A DNA stretch of 64,000 nucleotides. Source: UBA3792 sp964426415. GTDB lineage: Bacteria; Bacillota; Clostridia; Christensenellales; CAG-138. Every line of letters starts with the position of its first letter. Positions within the stretch are counted from its first letter, which is position 1. The stretch is taken from NCBI GenBank assembly GCA_964426415.1, contig CAYRQM010000001.1:62001-126000 (forward strand), read 5' to 3'. Positions 24,442-32,982 of this stretch are shown here, in pieces. The translations under genes and the position numbers were made by a program. A model generated the notes under the pieces. The model was not told the origin of the DNA and made no database searches. It saw nothing but the letters and a program-made list of their open reading frames with translations.

Positions 24442-25884
24442 ATGGAAGTACGAACCAGATTTGCGCCGTCGCCCACGGGCTATATGCACTTGGGCAACCT
24501 GCGCAGCGCTTTATACACCTACCTGTTTGCCAAGAGCAAGGGCGGCAAGTTTATTTTGCGCATCGAGGACACCGACCAATCCCGCTATGTAGAGGGCGCG
24601 GTCGAGGTGGTCTACCGCACGCTGAGAAGCATCGGGCTGCAATGGGACGAAGGCCCCGACGTGGGCGGCGATTACGGCCCCTACATCCAAAGTCAGCGCA
24701 AGGGGATGTACCTGCCGTACGCCGAGCAGCTTGTGCAGGAGGGCAAGGCATACTACTGCTTCTGCACCGAGGACGAGCTGCAAGCCCGCCGCGAGGCGGC
24801 TGCGGCACGCGGCGAAACCTTCAAATACGACAAGCATTGCCTGCACCTTTCCAACGAGGAAATCCAACGCCGCTTGGACGCGGGCGACCCATACGTCATT
24901 CGGCAAAACGTGCCCGAACACGGCGAAGCGTCGTTTGACGACGTGCTGTACGGGCATATCACGGTGGGCTGCGCCGACTTGGACGACATGATTCTCATCA
25001 AGGCGGACGGCATGCCCACCTACAACTTTGCCAACGTCGTCGACGACCACACCATGGGCATCACCCACGTCATGCGCGGCAACGAATACCTGTCCAGCAC
25101 GCCCAAGTACAACCTGCTGTACGAGGCGTTCGGCTGGGAAAAGCCCACCTACATCCACATGACGCAAATCATGCGCGACGCGCAGCACAAGCTGTCCAAG
25201 CGCGACGGCGACGCCTACTTCGAAGATTTCGTTGCGAAGGGCTATCTCAAAGAAGCCATCGTCAACTATGTGGCGCTGCTGGGCTGGAATCCGGGCGACG
25301 AGCGCGAGTTCTTTACGCTGGACGAGCTGAAAGACGCATTCTCCATCGAGGGAATGAGCCGTTCTCCTGCCATCTTCGACATCAACAAGCTCACTTGGAT
25401 GAACGCCGAATATGTGCGCAGGCTTTCGCCCGAAGCGTTTACGGCGTACGCCATGCCCTACTATGCAAAGGCAGGCGTCGACACGACCCACACGGACGTG
25501 CTGTGCCGCATCCTGCAGCCGCGGGTCGAGATTTTCTCGCAGATTCCCGACATGATTGACTTTCTTGCGGTGCTGCCCGACTACGACGTCGAACTGTTCA
25601 CCAACAAAAAGTCCAAGACGGATCCCCTGGTGGCAAAGCACGTTTTGACCGTTGCCATCGACGCGCTGGATCGTCTGCCCGCATGGGAGGAAACCGCCAT
25701 TCACGAAACGCTGTTGGGGCTTGCCGCCGCGGAGAACCTCAAAAACGGCACCATGCTGTGGCCCGTGCGCATCGCCATGGCGGGCAAGCAGGTGACGCCG
25801 GGCGGCGCCATCGAAATCGCCGTGCTGCTGGGACGTGACGAGACCATGCGCAGACTGCGGCTTGGTCTTCAAAAATTGAGCTAA
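24442..25884 (+). CDS. gltX: Glutamyl-tRNA synthetase
   Basis: GluRS charges tRNA-Glu, also feeding tetrapyrrole synthesis where the C5 pathway is used. The 480-residue product shows RFAPSPTGYMHLGNLRSAL (HIGH equivalent HLGN), the early FILRIEDTDQSR, and KLSKRDGD as the KMSKS loop. A C-terminal helical anticodon-binding domain ends at LRLGLQKLS. The start follows GGAGG closely after glnS, and ychF follows after 12 bases. Confidence 0.97.
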   Translation: MEVRTRFAPSPTGYMHLGNLRSALYTYLFAKSKGGKFILRIEDTDQSRYVEGAVEVVYRTLRSIGLQWDEGPDVGGDYGPYIQSQRKGMYLPYAEQLVQEGKAYYCFCTEDELQARREAAAARGETFKYDKHCLHLSNEEIQRRLDAGDPYVIRQNVPEHGEASFDDVLYGHITVGCADLDDMILIKADGMPTYNFANVVDDHTMGITHVMRGNEYLSSTPKYNLLYEAFGWEKPTYIHMTQIMRDAQHKLSKRDGDAYFEDFVAKGYLKEAIVNYVALLGWNPGDEREFFTLDELKDAFSIEGMSRSPAIFDINKLTWMNAEYVRRLSPEAFTAYAMPYYAKAGVDTTHTDVLCRILQPRVEIFSQIPDMIDFLAVLPDYDVELFTNKKSKTDPLVAKHVLTVAIDALDRLPAWEETAIHETLLGLAAAENLKNGTMLWPVRIAMAGKQVTPGGAIEIAVLLGRDETMRRLRLGLQKLS

Positions 25885-25896
25885 GGAGGCATTCTT

Positions 25897-26988
25897 ATGA
25901 AATTAGGCGTCATCGGACTGCCGAACGTGGGCAAAAGCACCCTGTTCAACGCCATCACCCAAGCGGGCGCGCAAGCGGCGAACTACCCGTTCTGCACCAT
26001 CGAGCCCAACGTGGGCGTCGTTGCCGTCCCCGACCATCGGCTGGACGTGCTGGCAAATATGTATCATCCCGAAAAGTATACGCCCGCCGTCATCGAATTT
26101 GTAGATATCGCCGGGCTGGTGCGCGGCGCATCCCGCGGCGAAGGCCTTGGAAACAAATTCCTGTCCCACATCCGCGAGGTGGACGCCGTGGTACACGTCG
26201 TGCGCTGCTTCGACGACGACAACATCGTCCATGTGGACGGCAGCGTCAATCCTGCCCGCGACGTGGAAACCATCGATTTTGAGCTGATTTTCGCCGACAT
26301 GGAAACGGTCGAAAAGCGCATGGACCGCCTCCAAAAAATGTCCAAGAACGGCGACAAAAAGCTGCTTTTCGAAATCGAGCTTTGCAAGCGCGTGTACGCC
26401 CATCTCGAATCGGGCAAGCCCGTCCGCACGTTCGAAGCCGACAAAGAAGAATGGGAGCTGATTCGCGGAATGTTCCTGCTCACATCCAAGCCCGTCATCT
26501 ATGTGGCGAACATTTCCGAGAATGAGCTGGGCGAAGCGCCCAACGGATACGTCACGGCGCTGTACGCCATCGCCAACGCCGAGCACGCCGAAGCGCTCAC
26601 CGTGTGCGCACGGCTTGAGGAGGAGATCGCCGAGCTGGAGCCCGACGAGAAAAAGGCGTTCTTAGAGGAAATGGGCGTGCAGGAATCCGGCTTGGATCAG
26701 CTTGTCAAGGCGTGCTATCGCCTGTTGGGGCTGATCAGCTTTCTCACCGCAGGGCCTAAGGAAGTCCGTGCGTGGACGATCACACGCGGCACCAAGGCGC
26801 CGCAGGCGGCAGGCAAGATTCACACCGATTTCGAGCGCGGCTTCATCCGCGCCGCCGTCGTCCCCTACGAAACCTTGGCGGCAAGCGGCTCGCTGGCTGC
26901 CTGCAAGGAAAAGGGCTTCGTTCACTCCGAGGGCAAGGAGTACGTCATGCAGGACGGCGACGTGGTCGAATTCTTCTTCAACGTGTAA
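25897..26988 (+). CDS. ychF: Obg-like ATPase YchF
   Basis: The 363-residue P-loop protein starts [21 protein letters not shown] (G1 motif). It has the switch region [35 protein letters not shown] (G3), and the C-terminal TGS domain ending [12 protein letters not shown]. YchF prefers ATP to GTP and associates with ribosomes and stress responses. Length is typical. It is the last gene of glnS-gltX-ychF and is followed by a terminator. Confidence 0.96.
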   Translation: MKLGVIGLPNVGKSTLFNAITQAGAQAANYPFCTIEPNVGVVAVPDHRLDVLANMYHPEKYTPAVIEFVDIAGLVRGASRGEGLGNKFLSHIREVDAVVHVVRCFDDDNIVHVDGSVNPARDVETIDFELIFADMETVEKRMDRLQKMSKNGDKKLLFEIELCKRVYAHLESGKPVRTFEADKEEWELIRGMFLLTSKPVIYVANISENELGEAPNGYVTALYAIANAEHAEALTVCARLEEEIAELEPDEKKAFLEEMGVQESGLDQLVKACYRLLGLISFLTAGPKEVRAWTITRGTKAPQAAGKIHTDFERGFIRAAVVPYETLAASGSLAACKEKGFVHSEGKEYVMQDGDVVEFFFNV

Positions 26989-27001
26989 CCAAGCATTAAA
27001 T

Positions 27002-27032
27002 TGCGGGATGGCGTGCGCCGCCCCGCTTTTTC
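27002..27032 (+). terminator. ychF terminator
   Basis: Stem TGCGGGATGGCG...CGCCGCCCCGC with a minor bulge, followed by TTTTTC. Confidence 0.8.
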
Positions 27033-27080
27033 TTTGCCAAAAATTGGGCGACCGTGCAGCCAGCAAAGTGGGCAAAATAA

Positions 27081-27146
27081 TCCTACCAAAATGGTTGACA
27101 TTCGAAGAACGCCGTGGTAGAATCAATCCGAAGTAAATCGGTAGGA
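27081..27146 (+). promoter_or_regulatory. Promoter and candidate Rrf2 operator of the Fe-S operon
   Basis: TTGACA (27095-27100), 17-bp spacer, TAGAAT (27118-27123). Inverted half-sites TCCTACC (27081-27087) and GGTAGGA (27140-27146) bracket the promoter, and the upstream one is part of a local palindrome ACCAAAATGGT. This fits autoregulation by the Rrf2 protein encoded next. Confidence 0.65.
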
Positions 27147-27153
27147 TATTGAA

Positions 27154-27603
27154 ATGAAGTTGTCAACGAAGGGCAGATACGGGCTAAAGGCGGTGGTCGA
27201 GTTGGCGGTACGCCATGCGGACGGCCCCGTTTCGCTGTCTTTGCTGGCGACGGAGCAGGGCGTATCCGAGGCGTATTTGGAACAGCTCATGCGAAGCCTC
27301 AAGGCAGCCGAGCTGGTGTCGTCCACCCGCGGAAAGACGGGCGGATACACGCTCTCGCGGGCGGCGGACACGATTTCGGTGGGCGAGGTGCTCAACGCCT
27401 TAGAGGGCTCCACGGCGATTGCGGATTGCGTGACGGCGGACGGCGGCCCGTGCAGCAACGCCTGCACCTGCTCGGCGCGGCCGTTGTTTCTCAAGCTGCA
27501 AAACCGCATCGACGCCGTGCTGAACGAGACGACCATTCAAGATTTGACCGACGATCACATCGAACAAAAAAGAAGGATTACCCATGCACAGAATTTATCT
27601 TGA
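27154..27603 (+). CDS. Rrf2-family (IscR-like) transcriptional regulator
   Basis: The 149-residue product begins MKLSTKGRYGLKAVVELAV and has the winged-helix fold with LATEQGVSEAYLEQLMRSLKAAELV and a Gly-rich wing (GKTGGYTLSR). A cysteine cluster in C-terminal half (ADCVTADGGPCSNACTCS) could hold an Fe-S cluster, as in IscR. It precedes and overlaps nifS by 20 bases, so it very probably senses Fe-S status and represses its own operon. Confidence 0.9.
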   Translation: MKLSTKGRYGLKAVVELAVRHADGPVSLSLLATEQGVSEAYLEQLMRSLKAAELVSSTRGKTGGYTLSRAADTISVGEVLNALEGSTAIADCVTADGGPCSNACTCSARPLFLKLQNRIDAVLNETTIQDLTDDHIEQKRRITHAQNLS

Positions 27604-28762
27604 CAATGCGGCGACCACCATGGTGCTTCCCGAAGTGCTGGCAGCCATGACGCCCTATTACACCCAATATTACGGCAATCCCAGCAGCCCGCACAGCTTT
27701 GCGCGGGATGCATACAAGGGGCTGGACGAGTCTCGCGCCACGGTTGCCAAGTGCCTGAATGCGGCGTCGCCTGCCGAAATCATCTTTACGGGCGGCGGCA
27801 GCGAAGGCGACAACATGATATTGCGCGGCGTGGCGCACGCCTATCGCAAGAAGGGCAACCACATCATCACCACGGCGGTCGAGCATCACGCGGTGCTGCA
27901 CACGCTGCAGGCGATGGAACAAGAAGGCTTGGTCACCGTGACGTACCTGCCCGTGGACGCGGACGGCTTGGTCACGGCGGAGCAGGTGCAGGACGCCATC
28001 CGCGACGACACCATTTTGGTTTCGGTCATGTTTGCCAACAACGAAGTGGGCACCATCATGCCGATTGCGGAAATCGGCGCGATCTGCCGCGCACGCGGCG
28101 TGCTGTTCCACACCGACGCGGTGCAGGCGGTGGGGCACGTTCCCGTGGACGTGCAAGCCATGCAGATCGACCTGCTGACGCTGACGGCGCACAAATTCCA
28201 CGGCCCCAAGGGCGTCGGCGCCATCTATGTGCGCAAGGGCGTGCGCGTGCCCGCGCTCATCTTGGGCGGCGGACAAGAGAACCACAAGCGTGCAGGCACC
28301 GAAAACGTACCGGGCATTGTGGGGCTTGCCACGGCGCTGCAATATCAAATCGACCACATGACGGAGAACACCGCCAAGATGCTGCGCCTGCGCGACAAGC
28401 TGATGCAGGGCATCGAAGCGACCATTCCGTACATCAAGCGCAACGGGCATCGCACGAAGCGCCTGCCCAACAACGTCAATTACAGCATCCGCTTCATCGA
28501 GGGTGAAAGCATCCTGCTGATGCTGGATCTGGACGGCATTGCGGCTTCCAGCGGCTCTGCCTGCACTTCGGGCTCGCTTGACCCGTCTCATGTGCTTTTG
28601 GCGATGGGGCTAAAGCACGAAACGGCGCACGGCTCGCTGCGCATGACGCTGTCCGAGTTTACCACCGACGAAGAAATCGACTATGTTCTGGACGTACTGC
28701 CCGGCATCGCAAAGCGGCTGCGCGAGATGTCGCCGCTGTATCATGAAGGAGGAAACGACTGA
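27584..28762 (+). CDS. nifS: Cysteine desulfurase (NifS/IscS type)
   Basis: This PLP enzyme removes sulfur from cysteine and hands it to a scaffold. The 392-residue product begins MHRIYLDNAATTMV, has the PLP lysine in LTLTAHKFHGPKG and the catalytic cysteine in SGSACTSGSLDPSHVL. An extended catalytic loop of this sort is usual for the IscS/NifS group. It overlaps rrf2 at its start and nifU at its end (TGATG), forming a tightly coupled Fe-S assembly operon. Confidence 0.95.
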   Translation: MHRIYLDNAATTMVLPEVLAAMTPYYTQYYGNPSSPHSFARDAYKGLDESRATVAKCLNAASPAEIIFTGGGSEGDNMILRGVAHAYRKKGNHIITTAVEHHAVLHTLQAMEQEGLVTVTYLPVDADGLVTAEQVQDAIRDDTILVSVMFANNEVGTIMPIAEIGAICRARGVLFHTDAVQAVGHVPVDVQAMQIDLLTLTAHKFHGPKGVGAIYVRKGVRVPALILGGGQENHKRAGTENVPGIVGLATALQYQIDHMTENTAKMLRLRDKLMQGIEATIPYIKRNGHRTKRLPNNVNYSIRFIEGESILLMLDLDGIAASSGSACTSGSLDPSHVLLAMGLKHETAHGSLRMTLSEFTTDEEIDYVLDVLPGIAKRLREMSPLYHEGGND

Positions 28763-29160
28763 TGTATTCCGAAAAAGTATTGGATCATTTTCAACACCCG
28801 CGCAACGTAGGCGAGATTCCCGACGCCGACGGAATGGGCATGGTGGGCAACGCCAAGTGCGGCGACATCATGCAGATGTTCATTAAGGTCAACGACGACG
28901 ACGTGATCGAGGACGTCAAGTTCAAGACGTTCGGCTGCGGCGCCGCCGTCGCCACCAGCTCCATGGCAACCGAGATGATCAAGGGCAAGCGTGTGGACGA
29001 AGCGCTGCAGCTGACCAACGAAGCGGTGGTCGAGGCGCTGGAAGGGCTGCCGCCCGTCAAAATCCACTGCTCCGTGTTGGCGGAGGAGGCGGTACGCGCC
29101 GCCATCGACGATTATCAAGCAAAAAAACAAAAAAAGGCAGAATCTGCACCGCAAGCATAA
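28762..29160 (+). CDS. nifU: Fe-S cluster scaffold protein NifU/IscU
   Basis: The 132-residue product starts MYSEKVLDHFQHPRNVGEI and carries the three scaffold cysteines in NAKCGD, KTFGCGAAV and IHCSVLAEEAV, where clusters assemble with sulfur from NifS. It corresponds to the N-terminal NifU domain only. The last residues are a basic Lys/Gln-rich tail. Translation is coupled to nifS. Confidence 0.95.
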   Translation: MYSEKVLDHFQHPRNVGEIPDADGMGMVGNAKCGDIMQMFIKVNDDDVIEDVKFKTFGCGAAVATSSMATEMIKGKRVDEALQLTNEAVVEALEGLPPVKIHCSVLAEEAVRAAIDDYQAKKQKKAESAPQA

Positions 29161-29211
29161 CCGAACTTCGCCTGCGCATACTAAATCCAGCAAGCAGAAA
29201 GAGGTGAATGT

Positions 29212-29355
29212 ATGCGAATGGCAATGCTCGGCGTTGGGATGGTCGTGGGCGCGGCGGCAGCAGCCGCGGCGGTCTGCACGATGTATCCCGACATTCCCCG
29301 CCGCGTGAAGCGCGACGGAAAACGGATGATCAAGAGAACCAAACAAATGTTCTGA
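29212..29355 (+). CDS. Small membrane protein of 47 residues
   Basis: The frame begins MRMAMLGVGMVVGAAAAAAAV and continues to a basic C-terminal half (RRVKRDGKRMIKRTKQMF). It predicts one short hydrophobic helix (about 4-22) and a positively charged tail that would stay in the cytoplasm. AGAGGTGA lies at a good distance before the ATG, and a strong terminator follows directly after the stop, which supports it as a real gene and the last one of the rrf2-nifS-nifU transcript. I do not recognise a family. Confidence 0.65.
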   Translation: MRMAMLGVGMVVGAAAAAAAVCTMYPDIPRRVKRDGKRMIKRTKQMF

Positions 29356-29356
29356 A

Positions 29357-29380
29357 AGAGCCTTCGGGCTCTTTTTTTCA
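29357..29380 (+). terminator. Terminator of the Fe-S operon
   Basis: AGAGCC, loop TTCG, GGCTCT and a run of seven T. Confidence 0.9.
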
Positions 29381-29384
29381 TCAA

Positions 29385-29410
29385 AAAACGGGCGACCGAA
29401 GCCGCCCGTG
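29385..29410 (-). terminator. Terminator of tmcAL
   Basis: On the minus strand the stem CGGGCG...CGCCCG is followed by a run of six T, 8 bases after the tmcAL stop. Confidence 0.8.
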
Positions 29411-29417
29411 GAAAACG

Positions 29418-30620
29418 CTATACGGTGACGGCGGTCTGCCCGTCGCGGTGCAGGTCGCGCCCCAGTGCGTAGGCATAGACGTCGGTGGAAAACGCATCGA
29501 TGGACAGGGAACGCCGCGCAAGCTCGGTGCAGTTGTTGACGTCCGCGTGGCGCAAAATGACGGGCACGCGGGCGCTGCTTGCCATCGCGGAAAGGAGTCC
29601 GCGACCGATGCGGGTCATGGCAAGGATGTGCAGGTAGAGGTTTTTGGGGTCTTGGCGCAGCTTGTCGGGCAGATCGGCGGTGACGCCCAGCAGCGCACTG
29701 ATGAGGATGCGCTTGCAGCGCGCCATGGTAAAGCGCTTGGTCTTCATCTCGGCAAGGAGGGTGTTGACGTCCGTCGTTTCCAATACGGCGCGGGCAAGCA
29801 CCTGCTCGAAGCCCTCGGTCACATCGGGCAGCGCTTCCAAATCGTAGTAGGGCATGGAACGCAGCCGATACAGGATCATTTGCGAGAAGCAGTCCAGCGT
29901 GACGGGGAATTGGGAATCGAATCGCGCCGCGCCGCTGACGTACAGCGGCAGGCAGTCGTACACGGCGTCGTCGCCCTCGGACAGCGCCTTTCGGATGGCG
30001 GTTGCGCTGGAGAGCGTCCCCGAAAGCTGCGTATCGCGGTATTGATTGCCAACGCGGCGAATGGGCAGCGGGCGGATTTCTGGTGCGAAGCGGCGAATGC
30101 TTTTGAGGTATTCCACCGCCAGAATGTTGTTGGGCTGTTCCAAAAGCGCCAGCTCGTTAGACGGAATGCCAAGGTCTTGCAGCGTGTCGTACTGGGCGCG
30201 CGGATAGGACTTGCCCTGCTTGAGGTGGTAGGTGAGGATGACGCGGAAGTTGGCAGGCTCCCGATCCAAAAGATCGGCGATGTGGTACAGCGCGTTCAGG
30301 TCGTCCGTTTCGACGCCGAACGCCAAATCGGTCACCACGCCCGTCGCCGCCAGCGTTTTGACGGCGCCCTCGGCAAATCGTTCCGCGCTTGCCACCGCCA
30401 ATGCCGAAGGAATTTCGACGACCATATCGACGCCTGCCCGCACCGCCCACTCTGCGCGGGTGTATTTGTCGGTGCAGGCGGGTTCGCCCCGCTGTACGAA
30501 ATTGCCCGACATGGCGACGATGCAAAACGATGCGCCCGCCTGTCGCTTGGCTTCTTCCATGTGGTAGATGTGTCCGTTGTGCAACGGATTGTACTCGGCT
30601 ACGATCCCGACGACACGCAT
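29418..30620 (-). CDS. tmcAL: tRNA(Met) cytidine acetate ligase TmcAL (YlbM)
   Basis: TmcAL activates acetate with ATP to make N4-acetylcytidine at the wobble base of elongator tRNA-Met. The 400-residue product starts MRVVGIVAEYNPLHNGHIYH, where HNGH is the nucleotidyltransferase signature, and also has SGNFVQRGEPA and LSSATAIRKAL. Length fits the family (DUF795). ATG 30620 sits at the right distance from AAAGGG; an in-frame GTG at 30629 overlaps that site. It is divergent from pta-ackA, whose products generate acetate, the TmcAL substrate. Confidence 0.92.
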   Translation of the reverse strand: MRVVGIVAEYNPLHNGHIYHMEEAKRQAGASFCIVAMSGNFVQRGEPACTDKYTRAEWAVRAGVDMVVEIPSALAVASAERFAEGAVKTLAATGVVTDLAFGVETDDLNALYHIADLLDREPANFRVILTYHLKQGKSYPRAQYDTLQDLGIPSNELALLEQPNNILAVEYLKSIRRFAPEIRPLPIRRVGNQYRDTQLSGTLSSATAIRKALSEGDDAVYDCLPLYVSGAARFDSQFPVTLDCFSQMILYRLRSMPYYDLEALPDVTEGFEQVLARAVLETTDVNTLLAEMKTKRFTMARCKRILISALLGVTADLPDKLRQDPKNLYLHILAMTRIGRGLLSAMASSARVPVILRHADVNNCTELARRSLSIDAFSTDVYAYALGRDLHRDGQTAVTV

Positions 30621-30727
30621 TGCGTTCACCCTTTCGAAAAAAGTCGAATTTATTTCTCCTTGAGTATACCATTTTTCCTCTCAATATGGTAGAATAATTT
30701 ATAAACTTATTTTGGAGGCATATGGTC

Positions 30728-31726
30728 ATGTCATTGATGCAAACGATCAAGGCAAAGGCGAAGGCAGACAAGAAGCATATTCTGTTGCCCGAAGGCATGG
30801 AAGAACGCACGGTGCAGGCTGCGGCACGCATCGCACAGGAGGGCATCGCACAGGTTACGCTGTTTGGCAAGGCGGACGCCATCCAAGCGATCGCGCAAAA
30901 GTACAACGTATCGCTTGACGGCGTGGACACCATCGATCCCGTAAATCATCCCGATTATGCGCGGTACTGCGACTGGTTCTACGAAATGCGCAAGGCAAAG
31001 GGCGTCACGCCCGAAAAGGCAGCGGAAACCATCCTGAACCCGCTGTTCTTTGCCGCCATGATGATCAAAGACAAAAAGGCGGACGGATTCGTCAGCGGCG
31101 CCATCAACACCACGGGCAACACGCTGCGTCCCGGTCTGCAAATCATCAAAATGAAGCCGGGCATCCAAACCGTTTCCAGCTTCTTCGTGATGGAGCTGCC
31201 CAACAAGCAATACGGCGACGATGGGCTGATGGTCTTTGCCGACTGTGCGGTCAACATCGACCCAACGGCAGAGCAGCTTGGGGAGATCGCCATTTCCTCG
31301 GCGGCGAGCGCCAAGACGCTGTGCGGCATGGACGCCCGCATCGCCATGCTGTCGTTCTCCACCAAGGGCAGCGCCAAGCATGAAAATGTCGACAAGGTCG
31401 TCGAAGCCACGCGGCTGGTGCACGAGCGTGCGCCCGAGCTCAATGTAGACGGCGAGCTGCAGGCGGATGCGGCGCTGGTGCCTTCCGTCGGGCAGCTCAA
31501 GAGCCCCGGCAGCCCCGTGGCGGGCAAGGCCAACGTCCTCATCTTCCCCGACTTGCAGGCGGGCAACATCGGCTACAAGCTGGTGCAGCGGCTTGCGGGG
31601 GCAGACGCCATCGGCCCCATCTGTCAAGGCTTTGCGGCGCCGATCAACGACCTCAGCCGCGGCTGCTCCGTAGAAGATATCGTCTCCGTCGTGGCGATCA
31701 CGGCGGTACAGGCACAAGCGCAATAA
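30728..31726 (+). CDS. pta: Phosphate acetyltransferase
   Basis: Pta converts acetyl-CoA and phosphate to acetyl phosphate. The 332-residue product has the family features [44 protein letters not shown] and [20 protein letters not shown]. Its length fits the short Pta form without regulatory N-terminal domains. ATG 30728 is preferred because it lies 9 bases after GGAGG; the ATG at 30722 is too close. A TAGAAT at 30690-30695 may be the minus-10 box. ackA follows 13 bases later. Confidence 0.95.
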   Translation: MSLMQTIKAKAKADKKHILLPEGMEERTVQAAARIAQEGIAQVTLFGKADAIQAIAQKYNVSLDGVDTIDPVNHPDYARYCDWFYEMRKAKGVTPEKAAETILNPLFFAAMMIKDKKADGFVSGAINTTGNTLRPGLQIIKMKPGIQTVSSFFVMELPNKQYGDDGLMVFADCAVNIDPTAEQLGEIAISSAASAKTLCGMDARIAMLSFSTKGSAKHENVDKVVEATRLVHERAPELNVDGELQADAALVPSVGQLKSPGSPVAGKANVLIFPDLQAGNIGYKLVQRLAGADAIGPICQGFAAPINDLSRGCSVEDIVSVVAITAVQAQAQ

Positions 31727-31739
31727 GAAAGGAACCGAC

Positions 31740-32942
31740 ATGAAAACCATTCTCGTCATCAACGCAGGAAGCTCCTCCCTCAAGTACCAGCTCATCGACA
31801 TCGACACCGAAACCGTCCTTGCAAAGGGTCTTTGCGAACGCATCGGCATCGACGGTAGATTGACCTATCAGCCCACGGGCGGGCAAAAGCTGGTGCGCGA
31901 CGCCGCCATGAAGACGCACCAAGACGCCATCGAAATGGTGTTGGATGTGCTGTCCGACCCGAAAATCGGCGTCATCAAGGATATGTCCTCCATCGCAGCG
32001 GTGGGGCATCGCGTGCTGCACGGCGGGCCGCGCTTTACCGCGTCCGCCCTCATCACCGACGAGGTCATCGAGGCAATCCAAGAATGCATCCCGCTGGGGC
32101 CGCTGCACAATCCGGCGAACCTGATGGGCATCAACGCTTGCCGCGCCGCCATGCCGAACACGCCCATGGTGGCGGTATTCGACACCGCATGGGGCATGAG
32201 CATGCCCGAGAAGTCCTTCATGTACGCACTGCCCTACGATTCTTACGAGAAATACGCCGTGCGCCGCTACGGGTTCCACGGCACCTCCCACATGTATGTC
32301 ACGGGCGAAGCCATCAAGCGGCTCGGCAGAGTGGGCGATCCCAACGTGCGCGTCATCACCTGCCACTTGGGCAACGGCTCCTCCGTCAGCTGCTCCAAGG
32401 GCGGCAAATGTCTCGACACCTCCATGGGCTTGACGCCGCTCGAAGGGCTGCCCATGGGCACGCGCTGCGGCAGCATCGACCCTGCCATCGTCCGCTATCT
32501 GATGGACAAAATGCATCTGACCGTCGATGAGATGGACACCCTCATGAACAAGAAAAGCGGCATGCTCGGCATTTCGGGCGTTTCCAGCGATTTCCGCGAT
32601 CTGTGGGCGGCACGCAACAGCGGCAACGAACGCGCAGCGCTGGCGCTGGACATGTTCGCACAGGGCGTCAAGCACTTCATCGGTGCGTATGCCGCCGAGA
32701 TGGACGGTGTGGACTGCATCGTTTTGACGGCGGGCGTGGGCGAGAACGACAACGCCACCCGTGCGCTCATCATGGAGGGGATGGACTTCTTGGGCGTGGA
32801 TTTCGACTTCGAACTGAACCGCACCTGCCCCCGCGGCGAAGAGGTTGTCCTGTCCAAGCCTACGAGCAAGGTCACCGTCATGGTGCTGCCCACCAACGAA
32901 GAGCTTGCCATTGCGCGGGACACCGCAGCAATCGCGCTGTAA
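31740..32942 (+). CDS. ackA: Acetate kinase
   Basis: AckA transfers phosphate from acetyl phosphate to ADP, giving ATP and acetate, the last step of the fermentative acetate branch. The 400-residue product begins MKTILVINAGSSSLKYQL and has the signatures YGFHGTSHMYV, ITCHLGNGSSV and VLTAGVGENDN typical of the ASKHA fold. Length is typical. It forms an operon with pta and is followed by a modest terminator-like hairpin. Confidence 0.97.
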   Translation: MKTILVINAGSSSLKYQLIDIDTETVLAKGLCERIGIDGRLTYQPTGGQKLVRDAAMKTHQDAIEMVLDVLSDPKIGVIKDMSSIAAVGHRVLHGGPRFTASALITDEVIEAIQECIPLGPLHNPANLMGINACRAAMPNTPMVAVFDTAWGMSMPEKSFMYALPYDSYEKYAVRRYGFHGTSHMYVTGEAIKRLGRVGDPNVRVITCHLGNGSSVSCSKGGKCLDTSMGLTPLEGLPMGTRCGSIDPAIVRYLMDKMHLTVDEMDTLMNKKSGMLGISGVSSDFRDLWAARNSGNERAALALDMFAQGVKHFIGAYAAEMDGVDCIVLTAGVGENDNATRALIMEGMDFLGVDFDFELNRTCPRGEEVVLSKPTSKVTVMVLPTNEELAIARDTAAIAL

Positions 32943-32953
32943 AAAACACTTGG

Positions 32954-32981
32954 GGGGCTTGGCGAAAGCGAGCCCCTTTTC
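32954..32981 (+). terminator. Terminator-like hairpin between ackA and recJ
   Basis: GGGGCT...AGCCCC around a GCGAAAGC core, then TTTTCT. It ends 1 base before the recJ ATG, so it could lower recJ expression or hide its start. Confidence 0.55.
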
Positions 32982-32982
32982 T

